Notes under the pieces: generated by a model
Told to the model about the DNA's origin: nothing
Databases searched by the model: none
What the model saw: only the letters and a program-made list of their open reading frames with translations
Program-made: the position numbers and the translations under genes
Assembly: GCA_965140395.1 (NCBI GenBank)
Contig: OZ223205.1
Span: forward strand, 62,001-126,000
Direction of reading: 5' to 3'
Length of the DNA: 64,000 nucleotides
DNA from: Parvibaculum sp002684405
Lineage (GTDB): Bacteria > Pseudomonadota > Alphaproteobacteria > Parvibaculales > Parvibaculaceae
In this document: in pieces, positions 44,749-53,530 of the stretch
How positions within the stretch are numbered: the first letter of the stretch is position 1
How the letters are laid out: every line of letters begins with the position of its first letter

Positions 44749-45357
44749 ATGGCCCAATCGCCTGCGTCTGCCCCCAAACTGCCCATCACTTTCTGCGAGA
44801 ACATGGCCGACCTCTCCTTCGAGATCGGCCATTCGCGCGATTTCCTCTCCTATTGGCAGTCGCTGCGGCAGGACGGCGAAATTCCCCATGCAAGGCAGGT
44901 AAACCCCGGTAAAATCAAGGAGTTGCTGCCCGACCTCATCATCTTCGAGGTACTGGAAGACGGCACGGTGCGCTACCGCCTCACCGGCACGCGGGTGATG
45001 GAACGCACCGGGCTGGAGCCGACCGGCAAATCCTTGCAGGACATGGTGAAATCGGAATTCAACGAGATGCTGGCCTTCGCCTTCCAGAGCGTGGTGAGCC
45101 TGAAAATCGGCATCGTCTCCCATTTCACGAACTATTACCGGGGCGGCCATGCGGGCCGGATGGAAGTGGTGATCCTGCCCCTGCGCGCGCCCGAGAGCGA
45201 CCCGCCCCGCGTGATCTGCCACTGGTCGCGCGACCCGGAGGTGCCCGACCACGTCATCGGCATCGAGCGCATGACCGACCGGATCGACGACGCGACCGTC
45301 TTCGACCTCGGCTTCGGCCTGCCCGACGAAAGCCTCGTGGCCGCCTTCAGGGCGTGA
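44749..45357 (+). CDS. PAS-domain protein (PAS_5 type)
   Basis: A 202-residue protein starting MAQSPASAPKLPITFCENMA. Most of it is one PAS-type domain (SRDFLSYWQSLRQDGEIPHA, then LIIFEVLEDGTVRYRLTGTR and HWSRDPEVPD). This matches the alphaproteobacterial PAS_5 group, small stand-alone sensors of unknown ligand. No transmembrane or output domain is present, so it must act through a partner. An internal Met at 44803 is a possible alternative start. It precedes the repeat cluster. Confidence 0.8.
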   Translation: MAQSPASAPKLPITFCENMADLSFEIGHSRDFLSYWQSLRQDGEIPHARQVNPGKIKELLPDLIIFEVLEDGTVRYRLTGTRVMERTGLEPTGKSLQDMVKSEFNEMLAFAFQSVVSLKIGIVSHFTNYYRGGHAGRMEVVILPLRAPESDPPRVICHWSRDPEVPDHVIGIERMTDRIDDATVFDLGFGLPDESLVAAFRA

Positions 45358-45966
45358 GCCTCGCGTCGAGGTTGCGCGAGGTTCGGGCGAGGTAGAACCG
45401 AGCCCGGGGCAAGGTTGGGCGAGCCGAAAGCGAGATTGGGGAGAGGTTCGGGCAAGATTGAGAGCAAGGTTCGAACCTTGCCCGGATGAAGGGCGGACGC
45501 CCTGCGCGAGACGGACTTGTCACCGCTTCCCCCGACCTGTCATGCCCGGACGCCCCAATGCGCTGAAGGAGGCCGGGCATCCAGCGCAAGGAGTGCCATA
45601 GGCGCTGATCCGGACGCTCGCCCTCCGCGAAGCGGAAAGGCGGGTCCAGGCATGACGGGAAAGGCCCCCCGAAAACAATCCCCGCCGCTTTATCCCCGGT
45701 CGCCCCGCCCCCGCGCGCCGATACGGGCGCACCATGAAAACGGGGTATGGGCGGGGATAAAACCGACGGCTTATCCCCGAGGTGACAGCCGGGGTGTCGT
45801 GCCGATGGTCGCGCGGCACGACCGCGTGGAAATGAAACGGCGCAAGGCGGCGTGAGGAACTGACGCGCTGGATTGCCGGGTCAGGCCCGGCAATGACAAG
45901 TCAGAGAAGAACACCCCACCTCAAAACCGTCATGCCCGGACTTGATCCGGGCATCCAGAACCCCGC
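45358..45966. repeat. Repeat-rich intergenic region
   Basis: No gene was found in these 609 bases. The first 120 are a degenerate tandem repeat of GAGGTTCGGGCGAG-like units, ending in the perfect palindrome GCAAGGTTCGAACCTTGC (45464-45481). GTCATGCCCGG-type palindromes follow: ATGCCCGG/CCGGGCAT (45542-45580), TTGCCGGG/CCCGGCAA (45873-45893) and ATGCCCGGA/TCCGGGCAT (45932-45954). These are REP-like hairpins of the kind common in alphaproteobacteria. An open frame over them is rejected. They lie directly before the AT-rich island. Confidence 0.7.
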
Positions 45967-46173
45967 CTAGCTCGTATGGCAGGCGTTGGCGCAGTAGTAG
46001 CAGCCATTCGATTGCCGATAGCGCTTCTTCGCCTCAGCTACCGCAGGACGACAACTGGCAAAGTCGCCCAAGCGAATTCGGTTTTCCGGTTTCGGCAAAC
46101 GATCACATGACGCGACATGAACCTCGTGATCGCCATTATTCTGCGCATTCCGGTTTACATAATATATCGCCAT
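45967..46173 (-). CDS. Small Cys-rich protein (68 residues)
   Basis: A 68-residue protein starting MAIYYVNRNAQNNGDHEVH, behind GGAG. It has Cys in SCDRLP, SCRPAV and a cluster GCYYCANACHTS at the C-terminus, with a conserved-looking ENRIRLGDF stretch. I recall similar small proteins scattered in bacterial genomes as conserved hypotheticals, often in accessory regions. The CxxC-type end suggests metal binding or disulfides, but no function is known. It opens the AT-rich island and is divergent from the membrane protein gene. Confidence 0.75.
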   Translation of the reverse strand: MAIYYVNRNAQNNGDHEVHVASCDRLPKPENRIRLGDFASCRPAVAEAKKRYRQSNGCYYCANACHTS

Positions 46174-46523
46174 TCCAAGACTCCATTTCTGTTTGGAAGC
46201 CTCTGGATACCGACACCTCGGTCTTTTTATTTGACATGGACTCACTGCGATTCTCATAAATGAGTCAACATGAATCCTGTACATTGAAATCGCACTTGAT
46301 TTCCATCTGCGCATTTGCGCGAATACTCAGAGTTCAAGGTTGGGGGAGCGTAGCATGAAAATGGTCTTGATGGCGGCAGCAGGAACAATCAGCCAACGAC
46401 ATGCAAAAACGATAACTTAAAGTACTAGAAATCCAAAAATCAACAACTTCTGCGCCAGCCATACCTAATGAAATGAAATTCAGTCACAGAGAAAATTTTG
46501 TGAAATAAAAATAGGAATATTAA
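46174..46523. other. AT-rich divergent intergenic region
   Basis: This stretch of 350 bases is AT-rich, especially after 46400. A 21-codon ORF at 46355-46420 (start MKMVLMAAAGTISQ) has a GGGGGAG ribosome-binding site and may be a truncated native gene start. It should hold promoters for both flanking island genes. No palindrome or repeat was found. Confidence 0.45.
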
Positions 46524-47300
46524 ATGAAAAATAAAATAAACAAAAACGAGTTTATTGCAATATCAATTGCTGTTTTTTCATTGATAATATCTATTATTAC
46601 AACTTTATACAACTTATTATACTACAAGGATGATTTTAGCGTAATAGTTGGAGGATACCCTACATTTACTTTTTTAGCATCAGAAAGAGCGCCAGAAGGT
46701 GACGTAAATAGCGTGCTCTTTGATGTTTTCTTTCCTGCTAATATTACATTTTTAAATAATGGAACGAGGCCAGTCTCCATTGTAAACACTAGATTGTGGC
46801 TCGTAAGCGCAAAAGAAATAAGAAAAAAAATAAAAGATTGTTCAAAAATACCAAAAGAAGATATAATATCTATCGATTCTGGACCTAGCATTATTGATCC
46901 ATTTACCGCGCAGAAAAAGAATATTTACTTAAGAAAATTTTCAACCCCGAAAGAAGGCCTGCAGCATCAAATAGTCTTGGGAAAAAGCAACGAGAATAAA
47001 ACAGAATCAATACGAGCATACGCGTGCATAGAATTTGGCTTAATAACACCTGGTAGCAACATAAAATTCGTCTCTAAAGTGCTTTCAACAATTGACGAAG
47101 CCAATTACGAAAAGGTGACCGAAGAAGAACAACTCTCGACCGGTTGGCATCACGTCTATGGTCGAGTTGGCGCCCTTACGCCCGGGACTCAAGTGTCGCT
47201 TATTAAAGAGGCGCACTACTTTGGCATAAATATTAAAAAAGAACCGCCAGACAATGGTTTAGCGGGCTGCTTGCCTTGCACGAAGAGTCATATGTTTTAG
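46524..47300 (+). CDS. AT-rich membrane protein of unknown function
   Basis: A 258-residue protein starting MKNKINKNEFIAISIAVFSL. One transmembrane helix lies near residues 10-30, followed by a large domain, probably extracytoplasmic. It has segments such as FFPANITFLNNGTRPVSIVN that could form a beta-sandwich, and a Cys pair CLPCTKS at the end. Its GC content is far below that of the neighbours and its codons are AT-ending (many AAA, ATA and TTA), which strongly indicates recent transfer. The family is not recognised. Confidence 0.7.
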   Translation: MKNKINKNEFIAISIAVFSLIISIITTLYNLLYYKDDFSVIVGGYPTFTFLASERAPEGDVNSVLFDVFFPANITFLNNGTRPVSIVNTRLWLVSAKEIRKKIKDCSKIPKEDIISIDSGPSIIDPFTAQKKNIYLRKFSTPKEGLQHQIVLGKSNENKTESIRAYACIEFGLITPGSNIKFVSKVLSTIDEANYEKVTEEEQLSTGWHHVYGRVGALTPGTQVSLIKEAHYFGINIKKEPPDNGLAGCLPCTKSHMF

Positions 47301-47409
47301 TTTTATTGGCAATTGTTCCATACCCTACCCACCCCTCGACAAAGCCCTTCCGCTACGGCATATTCCGGCCCGCCCGATCTACTTACAAATTTGAAAACAG
47401 AGGTGACGC

Positions 47410-49284
47410 ATGCCCGGCTACAAGGCACCGGTCGAGGATTTCCTGTTCCTGTTCCATGAGCTGCTCGAAATCGACAAGCGCGACGACCTGCCGGGCTTTG
47501 CCGAGCTGACGCCCGACATGACGGGCGCCATCCTGGAAGGCGGCGCGAAGTTCTGCGAGGACGTGCTGCAGCCGCTGAACCAGGTCGGCGACGAGCATGG
47601 CTGCGTGCTGGAAAACGGAATCGTGCGCACGCCCCCCGGCTTTAAAGAGGCGTTCAAGGCCTATGCCGATGGCGGCTGGAACCGCCTCGGCGCGCCGGAG
47701 GATGCGGGCGGCGCAGGCCTGCCCTCCATCGTGACCTTCGCCTTCACCGAAATGGGCATGGCCGCGAACCAGGCGTTTGCGATGTATCCCGGCCTCACGA
47801 GCGCGGCCTATTCCGCGCTCTGGGCGACGGGCGAGCCCTGGATGAAAGAGCATGTCGCCAAGCGCATGATCGCGGGCGACTGGGCCGGCACCATGTGCCT
47901 CACCGAGCCGCATTGCGGCACGGACCTGAAGCTGATGAAGACCAAGGCGGTGGAGCAGGAAGACGGCACCTATCGCCTGTCGGGCACGAAGATCTTCATC
48001 TCCGGCGGCGACCACGACATGACCGAGAACATCATCCACATGGTGATCGCGAAGATCCCGGATGAGAACGGCAAGCTGGCCGACGACCTGTCCACCGTGA
48101 ACTTCTTCATGGTGCCCAAGGTGATGGTCGACCAGGAAACCGGCGAGTTGAAAGACCGCAACGGCGTGACCGTCGGCTCCATCGAAAAGAAGATGGGCAT
48201 CAAGGGCAACGCGACCTGCGTGCTGAACTTCGACGACGCGGTGGCCTATCGCCTCGGCGCGCCCCAAAAGAAAAAAGAGCAGAAGGGCGGCGACGAGAAG
48301 CCGGCCGAAGGCGGCGGGAAGAAGAAGTCCAAATCCGCGGGCATGGCCGGCATGTTCGGCATGATGAACGGCGCGCGCATGGGCGTGGGCATTCAGGGCA
48401 TCGCCATCGGCGAAGTCGCCTATCAGAACGGCGTCACCTATGCGAATGAGCGTCTGGCGGGCCGCGCGCTGACGGGCGCGGAAAACCCGGACGGCCCCGC
48501 CGACCCCATCATGGTCTATCCGGATGTGCGCCGCCTGCTGATGGGCTCGCGCAGCTTCGTGGAAGGCGCCCGCGCGCTCGCCATGTATGTCTCCATGCTC
48601 TTCACGACGCAGGTCTTTGCGAAGGACGAGACGGAACGGCAGGAAGCCGCCGACATGGCGCAGCTGATGACGCCGATCATCAAGGCCTATTTCACCGACA
48701 AGGGCTTCCAGGCCGCGAACGACTCGATGCAGGTCTATGGCGGGCACGGCTATGTGCGCGACCACGGCATGGAACAGTTCGTGCGCGATGCGCGCATCAA
48801 CCAGGTCTATGAAGGCGCCAACGGCATTCAGGCGCTGGACCTCGTCGCGCGCAAGATGAGCGCCAAGGGCGGCCGCGCCACCATGACCTATTTCGGCAAG
48901 GTGGAAGGCTTCATCAAGGAGAATGAGGGCGACGAGAAGATGCAGCCCTTCATCGAACCGCTGAAGACGGGCTATGCGCGCCTCGGCGAGGCCGCGGGCT
49001 GGCTGATGGAAAACGCGCCGAAGAACTACAACAATGCAGGTGCCGCGAGCTACGACATCCTCAACATCTTCGGCACGGTGACGCTCGCCTGGATGTGGGC
49101 GCAGATGGCGAAGGTCGCGCTCGAAAAGCTCGAGGCGGGCACCGGCAATCCGGCGTTCTACAAGAGGAAGCTCACGCTCGCGCGCTACTGGATGGAGCGC
49201 GAAGTGCCGATGACGGCAAGCTATCTGGAACGCGCCAGGCAAGGTGCCGACGGCCTGATGGCGCTGGACGCCGACGCGTTCTGA
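47410..49284 (+). CDS. Acyl-CoA dehydrogenase (DmdC-like, long form)
   Basis: A 624-residue enzyme of the long acyl-CoA dehydrogenase class (also annotated as DmdC-like). Typical features are MCLTEPHCGTDLKLMKTKA, ISGGDHDMTENIIH, MQVYGGHGYVRDHGMEQFVR and RDARINQVYEGANGIQALD; the catalytic Glu is in the last. A Lys/Gly-rich insert of about 28 residues (QKKKEQKGGDEKPAEGGG onward, near 290-317) sits between the beta and C-terminal domains. AGAGGTG precedes the ATG. It is probably in lipid or sulfur-compound catabolism. A strong terminator follows. Confidence 0.92.
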   Translation: MPGYKAPVEDFLFLFHELLEIDKRDDLPGFAELTPDMTGAILEGGAKFCEDVLQPLNQVGDEHGCVLENGIVRTPPGFKEAFKAYADGGWNRLGAPEDAGGAGLPSIVTFAFTEMGMAANQAFAMYPGLTSAAYSALWATGEPWMKEHVAKRMIAGDWAGTMCLTEPHCGTDLKLMKTKAVEQEDGTYRLSGTKIFISGGDHDMTENIIHMVIAKIPDENGKLADDLSTVNFFMVPKVMVDQETGELKDRNGVTVGSIEKKMGIKGNATCVLNFDDAVAYRLGAPQKKKEQKGGDEKPAEGGGKKKSKSAGMAGMFGMMNGARMGVGIQGIAIGEVAYQNGVTYANERLAGRALTGAENPDGPADPIMVYPDVRRLLMGSRSFVEGARALAMYVSMLFTTQVFAKDETERQEAADMAQLMTPIIKAYFTDKGFQAANDSMQVYGGHGYVRDHGMEQFVRDARINQVYEGANGIQALDLVARKMSAKGGRATMTYFGKVEGFIKENEGDEKMQPFIEPLKTGYARLGEAAGWLMENAPKNYNNAGAASYDILNIFGTVTLAWMWAQMAKVALEKLEAGTGNPAFYKRKLTLARYWMEREVPMTASYLERARQGADGLMALDADAF

Positions 49285-49324
49285 TATAGAGGGGCCACCG
49301 CGCTTTAAAAGCCGGTGAGTGGGA

Positions 49325-49358
49325 AGAGGCGCAAGCGGCAACGCTTGCGCCTCTTTTT
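49325..49358 (+). terminator. Intrinsic terminator
   Basis: AGAGGCGCAAGCG (49325-49337) pairs with CGCTTGCGCCTCT (49342-49354) around GCAA, followed by TTTTG. Confidence 0.92.
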
Positions 49359-49384
49359 GTTTGCCCCCACACTCTGCCCCTGTC

Positions 49385-49469
49385 GTCATGGCCCGGCTTG
49401 TCCGGGCCATCCACGTCTTCCTTCAAAGCCGCAAAGTCGTGGATGCCCCGCATAAAGCGGGGCATGACG
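49385..49469 (-). repeat. Compound REP pair (BIME-like), family A copy 1
   Basis: Two inverted hairpin units: GTCATGGCCCGG...CCGGGCCATCCACGTCTT, then GTGGATGCCCCG...CGGGGCATGAC. Outer ends are GTCATG and CATGAC. The unit order is the reverse of the copies at 59769 and 60398, so it is given on the minus strand. Confidence 0.8.
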
Positions 49470-49561
49470 GCGAGAGAGGGAACCGCCTCACCAATTGCCA
49501 CTTTCCCCGACGTCAGCTAGCTTCCTCGCCATTCAGAAACAACTAACGCAGGGGAAGCCCC

Positions 49562-50329
49562 ATGAAAAATCTGTTCAATGTCGAGGGCAAGGTGGTGCTG
49601 ATCACCGGCGGCTCGCGCGGGATCGGCGAGATGATCGCCACCGGCTTCGTGGAAAACGGCGCGAAGGTCTATATCTCGGCACGCAAAGCCGCGCCGTGCA
49701 ACGAACTCGCCGAACGCCTGTCGGAAAAGGGCTTCTGCGTCTCGCTGCCCTGCGACCTCTCCACCACGGAAGGCGTGAACTGGATGGCGGAGGAGCTGGG
49801 CAAGCGCGAGGAAAAGCTCGACGTGCTCATCAACAATGCCGGCGCGGCCTGGGGCGAGCCCATCGACGACTATTCCGAAAAGGGCTGGGACAAGGTCTTC
49901 AACATCAACCTCAAAGGCCCCTTCTTCCTGGTACAGAAACTGCTGCCCATGCTGCGCAAGGCCGCCAGCGAAGGCGCGCCGGCGCGCATCGTCAACACCG
50001 CCTCGGTGAACGGCATCGAGCCGCCCGCGCTGGAAACCTATGCCTATTCCTCGTCCAAGGCGGGCATGATCATGCTGACGCGGCATCTGGCGAAACGCCT
50101 CGCGCCGGAACATATCCTGGTGAACTGCATCGCGCCCGGCCCCTTCCCGAGCCAGATGATGAAGGAAACACTGGAGACGATGGGCGACGCGATCCGCGCC
50201 TCCAACCCGCTCGGCCGTATCGGCGAGCCGGAAGACATCGCGGGCGTCGCGATCTTCCTCTCCTCGCGCGCCAGCGGCTACACGACGGGCGCCTGCATCC
50301 CCTGCGACGGCGGCTCGGCTGAGGTTTAA
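49562..50329 (+). CDS. SDR family oxidoreductase (RhlG-like)
   Basis: A 255-residue Rossmann protein. The NAD(P) motif is TGGSRGIG at residues about 15-22; DVLINNAGAAWGEP is NNAG; the active site is Ser in NTASVNG and YAYSSSKAG (YxxxK). The C-terminal CDGGSAEV fits the family. The closest type is RhlG, a ketoacyl reductase-like enzyme. GGGGAAG precedes the ATG. It probably works with the nearby dehydrogenases and hydrolases, but the substrate is unknown. A multi-hairpin repeat follows immediately. Confidence 0.9.
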   Translation: MKNLFNVEGKVVLITGGSRGIGEMIATGFVENGAKVYISARKAAPCNELAERLSEKGFCVSLPCDLSTTEGVNWMAEELGKREEKLDVLINNAGAAWGEPIDDYSEKGWDKVFNINLKGPFFLVQKLLPMLRKAASEGAPARIVNTASVNGIEPPALETYAYSSSKAGMIMLTRHLAKRLAPEHILVNCIAPGPFPSQMMKETLETMGDAIRASNPLGRIGEPEDIAGVAIFLSSRASGYTTGACIPCDGGSAEV

Positions 50330-50331
50330 GG

Positions 50332-50438
50332 CCCCCACCCAACCCTCCCCCGCACGCGGGGGAGGGCTATAAGGGGAAGCATCTCACTTAACCTCCCCCG
50401 TCCCACGGGGGAGGTCGGCGCCAAGCGCCGGGTGGGGG
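50332..50438 (+). repeat. Multi-hairpin repeat element, family B copy 1
   Basis: The outer arms CCCCCACCC (50332) and GGGTGGGGG (ending 50438) enclose three hairpins: CCCTCCCCCG/CGGGGGAGGG, CCTCCCCCGT/ACGGGGGAGG and CGGCGC/GCGCCG. The layout is cloverleaf-like. It fills the gap between two convergent stops. Confidence 0.75.
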
Positions 50439-50442
50439 AACT

Positions 50443-51420
50443 TTACATCCCCAGCCAGCGGCGAAGGCGCGCGGCGGCCTCTTCCATTTCCCCGATTAGG
50501 GTCGCGGGTTTTCCCTTGGCCCCGGCCCCGGTAGCGCGCCGCGCGGCGGCGAGGATCGCCTCGGCGAAAGTGCCGGCAAGCGCGGGCGGCACGTCATGGC
50601 CCATGCCGGGCACGGCGCGAAACGCCGCCCCCGGAATATTCTCCGCCACATCGCGCCCCGCCGCGATCGGCACCAGCGGATCGTCCTCGCCATGCATGAC
50701 GACCGTCGGCGCGGTAATGCGCTTCAGCGCGGCGCGGCGGTCTCCCGAGGCGACCGAGGCCATGAACTGCCGCATCAGGGCGCGCATATCGTAACCGCGC
50801 GCGACATCGGCGCGGGCCTGCGCGCGAAGCTCTTCATCGTCCTGCCGGTAGCCGGGCGAGGCGAGCAGCTTTTGCAGCCAGACGATCTGTTCCACGATGG
50901 CCTGATCGCCGACGGCCCCGGACGACACGGGCGTCGTCAGCGCGGAGAGCACATCGGGCTTGCCCGGCGGCAGACGCGGATTGCCCGAGGTGGACATGAT
51001 GGCGGTGAGGGAAAGCACGCGCGCGGGATAGTGCGCGGCGACGGCCTGCGCGATCATGCCGCCCAGCGAGACGCCCGCGACATGCGCGCGCTCAAGCCCC
51101 AGCGCATCCATGAGACCGACCGTGTCCGCCGCCATGTCATCCAGCGTATAGGGCGTGAAGCTGGGCCGGCCCGACATCATCTGCCCCCAGAGCGCAGTGA
51201 CATCCGGCAGGCGAAACCCGTCGAATTTGGTGGAAAGCCCCGCATCGCGATTGTCGAAGCGGATGACGCGATAGCCCGCTTGCGTGAGCCGGTCGATCAA
51301 CGCCTCCGGCCAGTCGATGAGCTGCCCGCCAAGCCCCATGATGAGCAGGATCGCCTCGCGCCGCGGGTCGCCATGGGTCTCGTAGTAGAGCTGGAGACCA
51401 TTGACGTCGGCATGAGGCAT
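50443..51420 (-). CDS. Alpha/beta hydrolase 1 of 3
   Basis: A 325-residue alpha/beta hydrolase. The nucleophile motif is GVSLGGM, the acid is in HGEDDPLVP and the His in GMGHD; all three members of this cluster share MGLGGQLxxW or similar near the N-terminus and a YDNRD/FDNRDAGLSTKF stretch. The substrate is unknown; relatives include esterases and carbon-carbon hydrolases. The C-terminus has an extra 25-residue helical end. It is separated from hydrolase 2 by a family B repeat. Confidence 0.88.
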   Translation of the reverse strand: MPHADVNGLQLYYETHGDPRREAILLIMGLGGQLIDWPEALIDRLTQAGYRVIRFDNRDAGLSTKFDGFRLPDVTALWGQMMSGRPSFTPYTLDDMAADTVGLMDALGLERAHVAGVSLGGMIAQAVAAHYPARVLSLTAIMSTSGNPRLPPGKPDVLSALTTPVSSGAVGDQAIVEQIVWLQKLLASPGYRQDDEELRAQARADVARGYDMRALMRQFMASVASGDRRAALKRITAPTVVMHGEDDPLVPIAAGRDVAENIPGAAFRAVPGMGHDVPPALAGTFAEAILAAARRATGAGAKGKPATLIGEMEEAAARLRRWLGM

Positions 51421-51510
51421 GGAAGGACTCTCGGCAGGTGACGCGGGAACCGGCCCTCATCCTAACAGCCGCGATGCAACACGCCCATGAAGAAAGGGCC
51501 ATGAAGAAAG

Positions 51511-51624
51511 CCCCCACCCGTCACGCGTACCGCGTGCCGACCTCCCCCGCCTGCAGGGGAGGTGAAGACGGGCATGCCGGAAACAAAAGCCCTCCCCCGT
51601 TTACGGGGGAGGGTTGGGAGGGGG
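51511..51624 (-). repeat. Multi-hairpin repeat element, family B copy 2 (inverted)
   Basis: It has the reverse orientation of copies 1 and 3: CCCCCACCC (51511) and a CCTCCCC...GGGGAGG hairpin come first, then CCCTCCCCCG/CGGGGGAGGG at 51590-51613 and TTGGGAGGGGG. The sequences between are less conserved. Confidence 0.75.
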
Positions 51625-51632
51625 AAAGCGGA

Positions 51633-52541
51633 TCAGTCCGCCGCCTGCGCACCCGCAGTGGCGCCCTTGGCATGCTCGGCGATGAGCCGCACATAGGTCT
51701 CGCAAAGCGGCACGGGAAGGTCGTGGCCCATGCCCTCGATGAGTTCGAGCTTCGCGCCCGGCACGGCTTTCGCCGTATCGATACCGCCTTCCACGGGCAC
51801 CAGCGGGTCCGCCTTGCCATGGATGACGAGGAAGGGCACGCGCACCTTCGCAAGCTCATCCACGCGGCTGCCGTCGCCGACGATCGCCGCATACTGCCGC
51901 GTCGCGCCTTCCGGGTAATACATGTGGTCGTATTCGCGGGCGACGAGTTCGCGCAGCTCATCCTCCGTCTTGCGATAGGCCGGGCTTTCGTAAACGCGGC
52001 GGCCCTTCATGCGATGCGCGATCACGACCTCGCGCTCGTCCGAGGCGGGCTGCTCGCGCAGCGCCTCCATCGCGGCCTCGCTGGCCTGCGGCAGGTTCGG
52101 ATTGCCCGTGGTGGACATGATGGAGGTGACGGAGAGGAGACGGTCGGGATGATGGATCGCCATGCGCTGCACGATCATGCCGCCCATGGAAATGCCCATC
52201 ACATGCGCCTTGTCGATACCGAGCGCATCGAGCACGCCCATGCCGTCCGCCGCCATATCGGCAAGCGTGTAGGGCATGTCCGGCTTTTCGCCCGCGCGGA
52301 CGGCCTTTGCCACGGCGGGGATATCGGGAATGCCGGAAAGCTTTTCCGTGTGGCCGACATCGCGATTGTCATAGCGGATGACGCGGAAGCCTTCCGCGCG
52401 CAATCCCTCCATCAGCTCTTCCGGCCAGCTCATCATGGTGGAGGTGTAGCCGTTGACGAAGAGAATGGCGGGCGCGCCCTCCGGCCCCCGATCCTCGATA
52501 TTGATCTCGATGCCGTTGGCTTTGACTTTTTGCATGGACAT
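51633..52541 (-). CDS. Alpha/beta hydrolase 2 of 3
   Basis: A 302-residue paralogue. It starts MSMQKVKANGIEINIEDRG; the nucleophile motif is GISMGGM, the acid is in HGKADPLVP and the His in GMGHDLP. GGAG is eight bases upstream of the ATG at 52541. It lies 5 bases after the stop of hydrolase 3, so the two form an operon. Its open frame runs about 106 codons further upstream, over hydrolase 3, in another frame that is not coding. Confidence 0.88.
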   Translation of the reverse strand: MSMQKVKANGIEINIEDRGPEGAPAILFVNGYTSTMMSWPEELMEGLRAEGFRVIRYDNRDVGHTEKLSGIPDIPAVAKAVRAGEKPDMPYTLADMAADGMGVLDALGIDKAHVMGISMGGMIVQRMAIHHPDRLLSVTSIMSTTGNPNLPQASEAAMEALREQPASDEREVVIAHRMKGRRVYESPAYRKTEDELRELVAREYDHMYYPEGATRQYAAIVGDGSRVDELAKVRVPFLVIHGKADPLVPVEGGIDTAKAVPGAKLELIEGMGHDLPVPLCETYVRLIAEHAKGATAGAQAAD

Positions 52542-52546
52542 GGAAA

Positions 52547-53455
52547 TCACTCCGCTGCCTGAGAGGCGGAAGCGCGCGAGGCGGCCGTGGTGATGGCGTC
52601 GGCGAACACATCGACGAGGCTTACCGGGAAGTCGTGCCCCATGCCGGGGATGACGCGAAGCTCCGCCCCCGGAATGCTCGCCGCCGTATCCTCGCCGCCC
52701 GCGACGGGCACCAGCGGGTCGTCCTTGCCATGCAGCACGACGGCGGGCACGTTCAGCTTCTTCAGCTTTTCGCGCCGGTCGCCATTGGAGACGATGGCCG
52801 CCATCTGGCGGATTGTGCCTTGCGGGTAATAGCTGCGCGCCGTATCGCGCTCCACCCATTCGCGAAGCTGCGGCTCCGGCGTGCGGTAGCCGGGGCTGCC
52901 GATGACATTCCAGGTGTTCATGCCGCGCGCGATGACCGCCTCATGGTCGCTCGGGTCCGGCGCAGGCGCCATCAGCGCGCCCATCGCGGCATCGCTGCCC
53001 TGGGGCACTTCCGGATTGCCGGTGTTCGACATGATGGAGGTGAGCGAGAGCACTTTTTCGGGATGGTTCGCCGCCATGAGCTGCACGATCATGCCGCCCA
53101 TGGATGCGCCCGCGATATGCGCCTTGTCGATGCCGAGCGCATCGAGCAGCGCCATGCCGTCGGCGGCCATGTCGTCCAGCGAATAGGGCGCATCCACGGC
53201 CCCGCCCGTGGCGAGCGCGGTGAAGATCTTCTCCATGTCGGGAATGCCCGCCACGTCGAACTTGGTGGAAAGGCCGACATCGCGATTGTCGTAGCGCACG
53301 ACGTGATAGCCGCGCGTCACGAGCTCATCGCAAAGCTCCGTGTTCCACAAGGTGAGCTGACCGCCGAGCCCCATGACGAGCAGGATGGTCGGATTGTCCT
53401 TCGAGCCGAAGGTCTCATATTCGATGGTAATGCCGTTGGCCTGAACCTGCGCCAT
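52547..53455 (-). CDS. Alpha/beta hydrolase 3 of 3
   Basis: A 302-residue paralogue starting MAQVQANGITIEYETFGSKD. The motifs are GASMGGM (nucleophile), HGKDDPLVP (acid) and GMGHDFP (His). It is very similar to hydrolase 2, with shared stretches like LDALGIDKAH and SIMSNTGNP. It is first in the operon, GGGAGGAG lies upstream, and hydrolase 2 follows within 5 bases. The cluster looks like tandem duplication. Confidence 0.9.
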   Translation of the reverse strand: MAQVQANGITIEYETFGSKDNPTILLVMGLGGQLTLWNTELCDELVTRGYHVVRYDNRDVGLSTKFDVAGIPDMEKIFTALATGGAVDAPYSLDDMAADGMALLDALGIDKAHIAGASMGGMIVQLMAANHPEKVLSLTSIMSNTGNPEVPQGSDAAMGALMAPAPDPSDHEAVIARGMNTWNVIGSPGYRTPEPQLREWVERDTARSYYPQGTIRQMAAIVSNGDRREKLKKLNVPAVVLHGKDDPLVPVAGGEDTAASIPGAELRVIPGMGHDFPVSLVDVFADAITTAASRASASQAAE

Positions 53456-53530
53456 GGCTGCTCCTCCCCTGATGTTGTTGCCGTTTGTTTTATGGCTTTG
53501 AGGGGAGCTTAGCAGGGGGGGTGGAGGGGG

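Noticed and set aside
45358..45481. Degenerate tandem repeat as a possible CRISPR
   Set aside because: Units are short (about 14 bases), imperfect and lack unique spacers of constant size.
45517..45855. 112-codon frame in the repeat cluster
   Set aside because: It crosses REP-like palindromes, is Pro/Arg/Ser-rich and has no convincing ribosome-binding site.
51438..52562. Long plus-strand His/Arg-rich frames over the hydrolase cluster
   Set aside because: They are mirror frames of GC-rich coding sequence on the other strand; the hydrolases carry full catalytic motifs.
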